From assembly GCF_900107045.1 (NCBI RefSeq), contig NZ_FNON01000005.1, positions 62,001 to 126,000 on the forward strand: 64,000 bases of DNA. The letters run 5' to 3'. Under the pieces are notes generated by a model. The model had not been told where the DNA came from and searched no databases. It saw nothing but the letters and a program-made list of their open reading frames with translations. Shown here in pieces: positions 25,921-36,800 of the stretch; position 1 is the first letter of the stretch; each line of letters begins with the position of its first letter. Source of the stretch: Amycolatopsis xylanica. GTDB taxonomy: Bacteria > Actinomycetota > Actinomycetes > Mycobacteriales > Pseudonocardiaceae. The position numbers and the translations under genes are program-made.

Positions 25921-26553
25921 ATGGGGATTCCTGTTGTGTTGCTGCACGCGTTGGGAAGTACGGCCGCGACCTGGAACGGCTTCGCGGCCAGGTTCGACGG
26001 GACCCGCCGTGTGCTGGCCGTCGACCTGCCGGGACACGGCGACGGCGCGCGGCCGGAGCGGTACTCGCTGGACCTGATGGCCGACGAAGTGCTCGCCTTC
26101 CTTGACACGCAAGGGATTTCGCGAGTGGACTTGGTCGGCCACTCGATGGGCGGGCGGGTGGCCGTGCTCATCGCCCAGCGCGAGCCCGCGCTGGTGCGGC
26201 GGCTCGTCATCGAGGACACGCCACCGCCGCCGGACCTGCCCAAGGAACCACTGGCCCCGGTGACCGAGCCCGCCGAGCCGCTGCCGTTCGACTGGCGCCT
26301 GATCGAGCCGATCATGACCGAGCTGCGCAGCCCCGACCCCGGCTGGTGGGCGCGGCTGGGCGCGATCACCGCGCGGACGCTCCTGGTCAGCGGCGGCCCG
26401 ACGAGTCACGTGCCGGTCGACGCGCTCGCCCGCGTGAGCCGGGCCATCGCCGACTGCGAGCTGGTGGTCATCGAGGATGCCGGGCACCGCGTGCACAGCA
26501 CCAAGCCCGACGAGTTCTGGAAGGTCGCCGGCCCGTTCCTGGAGGGGTCGTGA
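25921..26553 (+). CDS. Alpha/beta hydrolase
   Basis: 210 residues from ATG 25921: MGIPVVLLHALGSTAATWNGFAARF, oxyanion HALG, VDLPGHGDGARP, nucleophile elbow GHSMGGRVAVLIAQ, and a late histidine in EDAGHRVHSTKPDEFW. It is slightly short because the lid is reduced. Substrate unknown. TAGGTT ends seven bases before the ATG with no ribosome site, so leaderless translation is likely. Only 33 bases separate it from the dinB start. The stop TGA (26551-26553) falls in the TCGTGA arm of the following hairpin. Confidence 0.85.
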   Translation: MGIPVVLLHALGSTAATWNGFAARFDGTRRVLAVDLPGHGDGARPERYSLDLMADEVLAFLDTQGISRVDLVGHSMGGRVAVLIAQREPALVRRLVIEDTPPPPDLPKEPLAPVTEPAEPLPFDWRLIEPIMTELRSPDPGWWARLGAITARTLLVSGGPTSHVPVDALARVSRAIADCELVVIEDAGHRVHSTKPDEFWKVAGPFLEGS

Positions 26554-26595
26554 GTGTTTAGGCCAGTTAGAACCGGCCGGAGCACTCACGACCCC
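26544..26595. terminator. TCGTGAG-type hairpin after the hydrolase gene
   Basis: Inverted repeat GGGGTCGTGAGTG ... CACTCACGACCCC with inner GGCCAGTT-AG-AACCGGCC (one mismatch). It overlaps the last codons and stop of the hydrolase gene. Confidence 0.7.
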
Positions 26596-26717
26596 TGACC
26601 AGCCTTTTCACGCCTGCTTGAAACTCTGGCGATGACAGCGATTTGCCAGCGCGATGACAACCACCCTCACCACGCTTCGTCCAGATTGCCCATGCTTCGG
26701 CGTATCTGGGGGTTCTG

Positions 26718-29700
26718 GTGCGAAGACGACTTTCCTTGCTGCTGGGGGCGGCGCTGGCCGTCGGCCTGCTGACCGCGCCGGGCGCGGCCGCCGCGCCCGC
26801 GCCGCCACAACCGGCGATCACCGAGCACGCGACCACCGCGGGCGCCGCGGCGGCGGCCCGCGCCTCGGGCAAACAGGTCGAGGCGCTGGATCAGCGGACG
26901 GAGACCACGCAGGTCTTCGCCGAGCCCGACGGCACGATGAAGATGGAACAGGCGCTGAGCCCGGTCCGGGCTCGCAAGGGCAGCGGCTGGGCCGACATCG
27001 ACACCAAGCTCGTGCGCCAGGCGGGTGCCGTCGCGCCTGGCGCCACCTCCGTCCCGGTCGAGTTCTCCGGTGGTGGCAAGGCGCCGGTCGTCCGGTTCGG
27101 CGCGCCGGGTAAGCGCTTCAGCCTGAGCTGGCCGAAGGAACTGCCCGCGCCCGTGCTCGATCAGGAAACCGCCATCTATCCCGAGGTCTTCCCCGGGGTG
27201 GACCTGAAGTTCGTGGCGAAGCGCGACGGCTTCTCGCATTCGCTGATCGTGAAAACGCCTGAGGCGGCCAAGAACCCCGAGCTGGCGACCGTCCGATTCG
27301 GACTGGAGACCGAAGGCCTCTCCCTACGCGTGGAGAAGACCGGCGCGGTCACCGCGATCGACGACAAGGGCGCCACCGTCTTCCAGGCGCCGACGCCGCA
27401 GATGTGGGACTCGTCGGGCAAGCGCGAGCGCGCCGTGGTCAAGACCGAGGTCGCGGGCGGCAAGCTGCTGCTGACCCCCGACCAGGCCATGCTGGCCGAT
27501 CCGGCGACCGTGTTCCCGGTGGAGATCGACCCGGACTGGACACCCGGCGTGGCCGCGTTCGCGTTGACCTACGCGGTGCCCGCCGCCTACCGGGGCCTCA
27601 ACTACTGGAACGGCGACGGCGACAACATCGCCAAGGTCGGCTTCAGCGACTACGACAGCCCCAAGGTGCACGTCCGGTCGTACTTCCAATGGAACATCAG
27701 GGATCTGCACTACAAGGACGTGCTGAGCGCGTCGGCGAGCTTCCTCGAATCCTGGTCACCCTCGTGCGACAAGAGATGGGTCGAGATCTACCGCACGACC
27801 CAGATCGACGGCGGGACGTCGTGGAACAACGGGCCCACCTGGCTGGGCCATCAGGACAGCAAGGAAGTGGCGCACGGGCACGATTCGAAATGCCCGCAGG
27901 ACTGGGTCGGGTTCAACGTCAGCGGCGGCGTGGCGGCCGCGGTCGCGGAGCGCAAGGACACGGTGACCTTCATGCTGCGCCCGCCCGGCAGGACGGAAGA
28001 AGAGGAACGCGCGGATTCCCGCGCGTGGAAGAAGTTCAAGCCATGGGACACCAAGCTGACCGTCACCTATAACGATCACCCGTACGAAGCGTACGGCCTG
28101 TACTCCGAGCCCAAGCACCAATGCGCGAAGACCGACGACGCGGCGTCGTTCATCAGCACGCCGAATCCGATTCTCGCCGCCTCCGCCAGCGACATCAACG
28201 GCGACCGGGTGCAGGCGGAGTTCCAGTGGCGTGAGCGCGGCGATCCCGACCGCCCCTGGCAGAAGAACCTGTTGCCGCAGCAGGACTCGACCAGTGAGTT
28301 CCGCATGCGGCTCGACGACAAGGGCTTCGTCAACGGCAAGAAGTACGAGTGGCGGGTCGCCGTGATGGACAGGTGGGGCGCGTGGGCGTACAGCTTCGGC
28401 GGGCCGTGCAACATCACCCTCGACACCACCGCGCCGGACAAACCGCCGCTGGTCTCATCCACGCACTATCCCGAGCGGGGCACCGGTCCGGACGGCGGCG
28501 CGCCGGGGCAGACCGGCGAGTTCACGTTCGACGCCAACGGGGTCGCCGACGTGGCCGGGTTCCGGTACCGGCTGTCCGGTTCGGACTTCCGCACGGTGCC
28601 CGCGACCGGCGGCAAGGCGACTGCCCTGATCACCCCGCTGACCGAGGATCCGCACACGCTGGAGGTCACCTCGGTCGATGCCGCCGGGAACATGGGCAGC
28701 GAGGCCAACACCAAGAAGTACGAGTTCCGGGTGGGCGTGCCGACCCCGCCGCTGGCTCATTGGCGTCTCGACGGCCACAGTGAGTCCCGTGAGGTGCTCG
28801 ACGTCCGCGGCGCGCACAACGGGACCTTGCCGGAGGGCGTCGCGGCGTGGACCGCGGGACGGGTCGGCAAGGGACTGAGAACCGGTGGCAACGGCGGTTT
28901 CCCCGTCGGCACCACCCCCGCGGTGTGGACCCCGGCAGGTTTCTCCATCAGTGCCTGGGTCCGCCTCGACAACGATCCCGGGCTCGGCTACCACACCGCG
29001 GTCAGCCAGGACGGGAAGAAGAACAGCGGCTTCGCGCTCGGCTACAACGGTCACGCACGGGCGTGGAGCTTCTTCATGGCGACCCGTGACGGCCAGAGCC
29101 AGAGCGGCGAGTGGCCGAACCTGGACTACGCGTTCGCACCGGCGAAGTTCGGCGTCTGGACCCATCTGACCGGTGTCTACAACCCGTCCGAGCAACGGAT
29201 CATCTTGTACGTCAACGGGATCGAAGCCGCGACGACCCCGCATCAGGCCCAGTGGTCCGCCGACGGGCCGCCGAGGATCGGCGGCGGCCAGTGGGACGGC
29301 GCTCTCGGTGACACCTGGACGGGAAGCGTCGACGAGGTCAGGGCGTACGGCCGGTCGCTGACGGATCTGCAGGTGGCTGGCGCGACCGAGATCGACAAGC
29401 TGGCTGGCCAGCCAGCGGTGCCGGAGTCGGTGGTGACGTTCGACGAAGGAACCGGCACCACGAGCACGGAACTCGCCGGTTCCTTCCGGCAGGCCACACT
29501 GGCGAACGGCGCGAGCTGGGGTCCCGGCCGCAATGGCACGCAGGGCCTGGTCATCGCGGACACCGGCATCGCCACGATCGACGGCTCCGTCGTGCCGTCC
29601 GACAGCAGCTACACGGTGAGCGCGTGGGCGTTGCCGAAGGCGCTGGACACGAGATTCCAGACCGTCGTGAGCGTGAACACCACCGCGCCCGGTATCGCTG

Positions 29701-30860
29701 TCCAGCTCATTTACGACGGCACGCGGGGAAAGTGGGTGTTCCGGGTCGCCAAGGCGGGCGGAAACGGATGGTACGAGGCGGTTCCGGACAGCGCGCCGCA
29801 TACGGGATGGACTCATCTGGCCGGTGTGTTCGACGCCGCTTCTCCCGCGTTGCGCCTCTACGCCGACGGCGTCCAGATCGGTGAAGCGCGGCTGCCGGAC
29901 AAACCGTTCGAAGCCATCCAGCCGCTGGGGCCGACGTTGAGTATCGGCGCGGGCGGCGGACCCGGGGGAGGGCCCCAATTCCGCGGGACCATCGACGAGG
30001 TTCGCGTTCACCGGGGCGTGCGCACCGAGGACGAGATCAGCGACGAATACCGCTATCCGCTGCCGAACCGGGCGCCGGGACGCATGCTCAAGCGGTACGT
30101 CAACACGGACACCGAGTTCTACACCATCAACCGGCCGGAGTCGACGCTGCCGAGGGACTACCGGCTCCAGGCCCCGCTGGGCCAGCTCGTGCCCGTCGGC
30201 ACGCCCGACACCCGCTTGCTGTACTCGTGCTACTTCGAGAAGGACACGTTCACCTCGGTCATGGACACCTGCGAGGGCCAGCGCCTGCTCGGGGTGCTCG
30301 GTGCGGTCTACGTGAACCCGCCCGCCGGGCAACCGACCTTGCCGCTGTACCGGTGCCTGTTGAAGACGGCCAAGACCGGCGAGCACTTCGAGTCGACGGA
30401 TCCCGGATGTGAGGGGCACACCAAGGAAGGGCTGCTCGGCTACACGCTGGCCTACGCGGAGCTGTTCCGGTTCATCCGCACGGAGGGCGGCGGCGTGGAG
30501 GATCACGCCAGTGAGGTCTCCAACGTGCCACCGGGCTACTCGCGTGAAGGCTCGTTCGGCCGCCTGTCGCTGGCCTCGCAGGCGGGCACTGTCCCGCTGC
30601 GACTGTGCAAAGACGGCGCCGACACCTTCAGCTCGACCGACGCGAATTGCGAGGGCAAGACGCAGCTCAAGGTCTCCGGCTGGATTTGGACCGAGCCGCC
30701 AGCCGGGATGGAGAACAAGCCGCTCTACGGCTGCGCCACGAACAACCGGAACGAGCGGTTCGATTCCGTGGATGAGGCGTGCGAGGGGCAGCGGCTCATC
30801 GGCCGCCTCGGGTACGTCGCGACCATGCCGAGTCTCACCGCCGCCGTCCGCGCCCGGTAA
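26718..30860 (+). CDS. Large secreted LamG-domain protein, partner of the downstream RHS protein
   Basis: 1380 residues from GTG 26718 with a signal peptide (MRRRLSLLLGAALAVGLLTAPGAAAA). An N-terminal beta-rich region typical of actinomycete RHS-associated proteins (AIYPEVFPGVDLKFVAKRDG) precedes a DNRLRE-like module near 274-447 (SYFQWNIRDL, WVEIYRTTQIDGGTSWNNGP). Two LamG/concanavalin-like modules follow at about 676-894 (LAHWRLDGHSESREVLD, GFSISAWVRLD) and 901-1107 (YTVSAWALP, WTHLAGVFDAASPALRLYADG). The C-terminal ~250 residues hold three or four copies of a PLYxC...F-S-x-D-x-x-CEG-x-x-x-x-G-x-LGY unit with paired cysteines. It should be exported and bind carbohydrate or surface polymer. 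The RHS gene starts 31 bases downstream, surely in the same operon. Confidence 0.85.
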   Translation: MRRRLSLLLGAALAVGLLTAPGAAAAPAPPQPAITEHATTAGAAAAARASGKQVEALDQRTETTQVFAEPDGTMKMEQALSPVRARKGSGWADIDTKLVRQAGAVAPGATSVPVEFSGGGKAPVVRFGAPGKRFSLSWPKELPAPVLDQETAIYPEVFPGVDLKFVAKRDGFSHSLIVKTPEAAKNPELATVRFGLETEGLSLRVEKTGAVTAIDDKGATVFQAPTPQMWDSSGKRERAVVKTEVAGGKLLLTPDQAMLADPATVFPVEIDPDWTPGVAAFALTYAVPAAYRGLNYWNGDGDNIAKVGFSDYDSPKVHVRSYFQWNIRDLHYKDVLSASASFLESWSPSCDKRWVEIYRTTQIDGGTSWNNGPTWLGHQDSKEVAHGHDSKCPQDWVGFNVSGGVAAAVAERKDTVTFMLRPPGRTEEEERADSRAWKKFKPWDTKLTVTYNDHPYEAYGLYSEPKHQCAKTDDAASFISTPNPILAASASDINGDRVQAEFQWRERGDPDRPWQKNLLPQQDSTSEFRMRLDDKGFVNGKKYEWRVAVMDRWGAWAYSFGGPCNITLDTTAPDKPPLVSSTHYPERGTGPDGGAPGQTGEFTFDANGVADVAGFRYRLSGSDFRTVPATGGKATALITPLTEDPHTLEVTSVDAAGNMGSEANTKKYEFRVGVPTPPLAHWRLDGHSESREVLDVRGAHNGTLPEGVAAWTAGRVGKGLRTGGNGGFPVGTTPAVWTPAGFSISAWVRLDNDPGLGYHTAVSQDGKKNSGFALGYNGHARAWSFFMATRDGQSQSGEWPNLDYAFAPAKFGVWTHLTGVYNPSEQRIILYVNGIEAATTPHQAQWSADGPPRIGGGQWDGALGDTWTGSVDEVRAYGRSLTDLQVAGATEIDKLAGQPAVPESVVTFDEGTGTTSTELAGSFRQATLANGASWGPGRNGTQGLVIADTGIATIDGSVVPSDSSYTVSAWALPKALDTRFQTVVSVNTTAPGIAVQLIYDGTRGKWVFRVAKAGGNGWYEAVPDSAPHTGWTHLAGVFDAASPALRLYADGVQIGEARLPDKPFEAIQPLGPTLSIGAGGGPGGGPQFRGTIDEVRVHRGVRTEDEISDEYRYPLPNRAPGRMLKRYVNTDTEFYTINRPESTLPRDYRLQAPLGQLVPVGTPDTRLLYSCYFEKDTFTSVMDTCEGQRLLGVLGAVYVNPPAGQPTLPLYRCLLKTAKTGEHFESTDPGCEGHTKEGLLGYTLAYAELFRFIRTEGGGVEDHASEVSNVPPGYSREGSFGRLSLASQAGTVPLRLCKDGADTFSSTDANCEGKTQLKVSGWIWTEPPAGMENKPLYGCATNNRNERFDSVDEACEGQRLIGRLGYVATMPSLTAAVRAR

Positions 30861-30891
30861 TACCCGCCATTCCCCGAAAAAGAGGTGGAGT

Positions 30892-33800
30892 ATGCGAAGA
30901 AGACAAAGCTGGACCAGACCCCGAGGAATCACCGCCGTGCTGGTCGCGGCACTCGCCGGCGCGGTCGTGACCGCGCCGGCGAGTGCCGCGCCGGTGCGGC
31001 CGCCTGGCGACCCCGCGCCGCTCAGCACGGCCACCCCGGTGGCGGGCAAGAAGCCGCCGTTCGAGCCGATGGGCGAGGACCCGCTGGCGAACCGGGTGAT
31101 CAAGGGCGCCGCGAAGGTCACCTGGCCCGCCAAGGCCGAAGGCGAGGTCACGGTGACCGAGCAGCCGCAACGGGCGGGGGAGACCCCGGTCTGGATCAGC
31201 GGCGCCGCGGCCAAGGCTGCGGGCAAGGCCGCGCCCGGCAAGGTCAAGGTCGAGGTGCTCGACCGGGAGGCGACCGCGGCCGCCGGCGTGTCCGGGGTGC
31301 TGACCAAGCTGAGCAGTGCCGACGGCGCCAAGGCGGCCGCCGGGCCGACCACCGTCGAGGTGGACTATTCGGAGTTCCGGTACGCCTACGGCGGTGACTG
31401 GGCGTCCCGGCTGCGGCTGGTGAGCCTGCCCGCCTGCGCACTGTCCACACCGGACCGTGCCGAGTGCCGGACCCGGACCGTGCTGCCGACCGGCAACGAC
31501 CTGGCCGCGGGGAAGGCCAGCTCCTCGGTGCCCGTCGCCGCCGAAGGTTCGGTGGTCGCGCTGGACACCGGCGCGGGCGGTGTGGCGGGTGACTACGCGG
31601 CCTCCACGCTTTCGGAATCCTCGAACTGGCAGGTCGGCCTGCAGTCGGGCACGTTCGCCTGGTCGCATCCGTTCAAGATGCCGCCGACGCCGGGCGAGCT
31701 GAAGCCGAACCTGGTGCTGAGCTACAACTCCGGCACGGTCGACGGCCGCACCGCGGCGGCGAACAACCAGGCCACCGCGGCCGGTGAGGGCTTCGAGCTG
31801 AGCCCAGGCGCGGTCGTCTGGAAGTTCCGGACCTGCGCCGACGACGGCGCCAAGGACAGCTACGACCAGTGCTGGGCGGGCGACCACGCCTCGATCTCGT
31901 TCAACGGCACCGCGACCGACCTGGTCAAGGACGCCGCCGGCTGGCACGCCAAGAACGACGAGGGGTCGAAGGTCGAGTACCTGTCCGGCAAGAACAACGG
32001 CGACCGCGACGGCAACCACTGGCGAGTGACCACTGTGGACGGAACCCAGTACTACTTCGGTTCCGAGCCCGCAGCGGCCTCCACCTGGAACGCCCCGGTG
32101 TACGGCAACAACGACGGCGAACCGTGCTACGTGCCGAACGACTTCGCCGCCTCCTCCTGCGACCAGGCCTGGAAGTGGATGCTGGACCGGGTGGTCGACC
32201 GGAACAAGAACGAGGTCAAGTACTTCTACACCAAGGAAACCAACGCCTACAACAAGAACGGCAAGACCAAGGCCGAGTACACCAGGGGCGGTGCGCTGCT
32301 GCGCGCCGAGTTCGGCACCCGTGAAGGCGTCGCGGGCGGGGCGACCGGCATCGTCGACGTCGAATCGGCCGACCGGTGCACCCGCAACGTCGACTGCACC
32401 AAGAAGGACGTCCCGTGGGACCAGTTCTGCGACTCGGCGACCTGCTCGAAGGTCTCGCCGACGTTCTGGTCGACGAAGCGGCTCAAGAAGCTCACCACCA
32501 AGACGCTCGTCGACGGCCAGTACGCCGGCGTGGACACGTGGGACTTCGAGCACAGCTACGTCGATCCCGGTGACGGCACCGACGCGACGCTGAAGCTGGA
32601 CAAGCTGACCCACACCGGACTGGTCGGCGGCACCACGCCGGAGCCCCCGGTCGTCTTCGGGTACACCATGGAGGCGAACCGGGTGAACACCTCGCTCGCC
32701 TATCCGAAGCTGAACAAGCCGCGGATCAACGTGGTGCACAACGAAACCGGCGGCTCGGTCAACGTCAACTGGTACGAGTCCGACTGTGACGCCACCGTGA
32801 ACGCCTGGGCGAACGACAAGCGCTGCTTCCCGCAGTACTGGCAGCCCGACCAGGCGCCGGGCCGGATCGACTGGTTCAACAAGTACGTGGTCAAGGAGGT
32901 GCTCAAGCGCGACCGCGTCGGCGGCTCGCTCGCCGAGCTGACCAAGTACGCCTACGGACCCGGCGCGTGGCGCTACGACGACGACCCGCTGACGCTGGAG
33001 CGCAACCGGACGTGGTCGCAGTGGCGCGGCTTCGACAAGGTCGTCGTGCAGCACGGCAACACCGCGGCAGAGCCCGGTGTCAAGGTTTCCGAGCAGGAGC
33101 ACCGCTACTTCCGTGGCATGCAGGGCGGCCGTGACAACGACAAGGGCGGGATCAGGACCGCCAAGGTCAAGGACTCCAAGGGGGTCGAGCGCGACGACCT
33201 CGACGGGCTGGAGGGCTTCGAGCTGGAAAGCGTCGTCCACAATGGAGTGAACGGTCCCGAGGTCTCGGCCACGCTCAACCTGCCGAAGGTCTGGACCACC
33301 GGCACGCAGGACAAGGCGGTCGCGCACCGGGTCCGGACCGAGAAGACGCTGACCCGCACCACGGTCGAGGACGGTGCCCCTCGCAACACCGAGCTCACCA
33401 ACACCTACGACGACAACACCGGGCTGCTGACCCAGGTCAACGATCTCGGCGACCTCGCCGACACCCAGGACGACCGGTGCACCACGACCGCGTACGCCAG
33501 GAACACGGACGGCTCGGCGACGAACCTCCCGAGCAGCCAGACCCTGACCGGCGTGGCCTGTGGCGCGGCGGCCAAGTACCCCGACGACGCGCTCGGCGTG
33601 ACCGAGACCTATTACGACGGACAGGGACTCGGCGTCGCCACGGCGGGCAACGCCACCAAGGTGCGGAAGGTCAAGTCGTTCGACTTCGCCGGGAAGGCCA
33701 CCGACTGGCTCACCGAGTCGGAGACCGCGTACGACGGCTACGGCCGCATCACGAGTGAGACCGACGCGCTCAAGCGGACGACCGGCACGGCCTTCACCCC

Positions 33801-36800
33801 GGCGGCCGGGGTGCCCACCACGATGGTGGTCACCAACCCGGCGGGCGGGACCACCACGACCACCTTCGAGCAGGCCCTCAACCAGCCCAAGACGGTGGTC
33901 GACCTCAACGGCAAGCGCACCGACCTGGCCTACGACCCGCTCGGCAGGCTCGCCGAGGTCTGGCGGCCCGGCCGGTCCAAAGTGGACGGCGAGGCGGGGA
34001 ACCAGCGGTTCTCCTACTTCCTGCGCAACGACGGCACGAGCGCGGTCGTCACGGACACGTTGACCTCGCGGCTGAACTACGTGTCCGGGTTCGTGCTCTA
34101 CGACGGCTTCCTGCGGCCGAGGCAGACCCAGGAGTACCCATGGGTCAACGGCAGCACGTCGACCACGAAGGTCGTCACGGACACCAAGTACGACACCCGC
34201 GGCCTCGCGGTGGTCAACAACGGCAAGTACCTGGCCACCGGTCAGCCCGGCCGTGACCTGTTCGTCTCGAGCGCGGGCGACGCCGACGTGCCCACGCAGA
34301 CCATCACCGAGTTCGACGCGGTCGAGCGGCCGACGGCCACGGTCGTGCGCAGCCAGGGCCAGGAGAAGTGGCGCTCGACGACCACCTACAAGGGCGACCG
34401 CACGGTGGCCGTGCCGCCAGCCGGTGGCACCACCACGACCTCCTTCACGGACGCGCGCGGCCTGGTCACCAAGCAGGCACAGCACACGACCGCGCTGGCG
34501 ACCAGCGCCAGTGAGGACACGTCGTACACCTACACGAAGTCCGGCGAGCCGAAGACGATGACGGACGCCGCGGGCAACAAGTGGGAGTACAAGTACGACA
34601 AGCTCGGCAGGCAGACCGAGGTCAAGGACCCCGACAAGGGCACGACCACGCTGGAGTACGACGACGGCGGACAGCTCGCGGTCCGTACCGACGCCCGGAA
34701 CAAGAAGGTCGTGTACGGCTATGACCTGCTCGGCAGGCGCACGGAGACCAAGATGGGCACCGAAAAGGACGCCCCGGTGCTGGCGAAGTGGGACTACGAC
34801 ACCTTCAAGGACGGCCGGACGGCCAAGGGACACCTCGTGTCGTCCAGCCGCTTCGTCGGCGCGAAGGAGTACAAGGTCGAAGTCACCGGTTATGACGCGG
34901 CCTATCACCCGACCGGCACGAAGGTGACCATTCCGGACACCGGTGACGGACTGCAGGGCACGTATCAGTCCAGCGCCGTCTACAACGTCGCCGGTGGTCT
35001 GGACCAAGAGACCGCGCCGGCGCTCGACGGTGGGCTCGGCGCGGAGACACTGCAGTACCGGTACGACAACTGGGGCAAGCCGAGCACGCTGAAGGGTGTC
35101 GGCACCGCGACGTATGCCGGGTTCACCCGATACACCGAGTTCGGCGAGCCCGAGCTGCTGCGGCTGGGCGACGTGAACAACGAGACCTGGGAGCGGCACG
35201 ACTACGACCGGGCCACCCGGCGCGTGTCCAGGGTGACCATGGAGCATCGCAAGGAGTGGAACGTTCAGTCCGACGTCAACTTCGGGTACGACCCGGCGGG
35301 CAACGTCACCAAGGTCGACACCAAGACCTTGGGCGAGACGCAGGACGTGCAGTGCTTCAGCTACGACCACGTCAAGCGCATGACCAACGCGTGGACCTCC
35401 ACGGCGCAGTGCGCGGGAGCGGCGGGCAGCAGCCTCGGCGGGCTCGCTCCGTACTGGAACAAGTACGAGTACGACGCCGCGGGCAACCGGAAGAAGGAGA
35501 CCAAGTACGGCTCCAACGGCCAGGTCAAGTCCGAGCGGGTGTCGGAGTATCCGGCGCCGGGGCAGCCGAGGCCGCACGCGGCCACCAAGGTGACCACCAC
35601 CGGTGAAGGCGCGGGTGTCGGCGGCTACGACTACACCGAAACCGGCGCTACCCGCGTCAGGCCGAAGCCGGACGGTGTGCCGCAGACCATGGACTGGGAC
35701 CTCGAGGACCGGCTGGTCTCGGCGACCGACGCGGGCGGCACGACGTCGTACGTCTACGACGCCGACGGCACGCGGCTGATCACCAAGGACGACAAGGGCG
35801 CGACGCTCTACCTGGCCAGTGGCGAGGTGCGTGTCGACAAGGCGACCGGAGCGAAGACCGGGACCCGGTTCTACAGGCACAACGGGCAGACGATCGGTAT
35901 GCGGACCGCCGCGGGCGGGCTGACCTGGCTGTTCCAGGACCGCAACGGCACCGACACGGCGGCGGTCAAGGCGAGCGACCTCGCGGTGTCGTACAACCGC
36001 GTCGACCCGTTCGGCCAGTACCGGCAGCCGAAGCCGGCGACCTGGCCCGCCACCCGCGGTTTCGTCGGCGGCCAGCCGGACGCCAAAAGTGGGCTGACCA
36101 GGCTGGGTGAGCGGGACTACGACCCCGCGACCGGGAAGTTCGTCTCGGCCGACCCGGTGCTGGACCCGTCCCAGCCCCAGCAGTTCAACGCCTACGCCTA
36201 CGCGGGCGACTCGCCGGTCACCATGTCCGACCCGAGCGGTCTGATCATGTGCCCGGACAACGATTGCCGCAACGGCCTGCCGGACGGCAGGTACGCGCCG
36301 GACCACCGGAAGTCCGACCAGGAGGTGGCGAAGGAGATCTACTTCGGCCAGCCGCCGCCCGGCAGCCAGCGGAAAACGATCAAGACCAGCGCGAAGGCGC
36401 CCGGCAAGGGCATCATCGTCGCCAGGGCCTTCATCGCCAAGGAAGATGCCCTGTTCGGCTATCTGTTCGGCGACAACCGTGACTTCTCCGAGGATCCGAC
36501 CGCCCGCTTCCGGATGGCGGTGGCGTGGGACACCGATACCGGTGAGGTCTCCTACACGGTCACCGCGAGCACGATCCAGGGCAAGACCGCGGGCGAGTAC
36601 TACTGCCATATGTGTGGTGGAAAGGTCTCCTTGCCGGAACGACCGTCCGTGGTCGTTCCGGCGAAGGAACTCGGGTGCGCGACCTGCCTCAACCAGATCT
36701 CGATCTACGAGGCGGAGCAACGTGATGACGGTGCGGAGCTGTTCCTCGCTTTCCAAGGCGTGAACAGCGTTTCGTCCCCGTTTTTCCCGACACAGCAGAC

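Noticed and set aside
25888..26589. N-terminal extension of dinB to 629 residues
   Set aside because: The extra frame is antisense to the alpha/beta hydrolase, while the Y-polymerase N-terminus starts precisely at ATG 25887.
30409..30891. RHS protein starting at 30409 (2204 residues)
   Set aside because: The extension is out-of-frame read-through of the LamG gene; a signal peptide and ribosome site mark ATG 30892.
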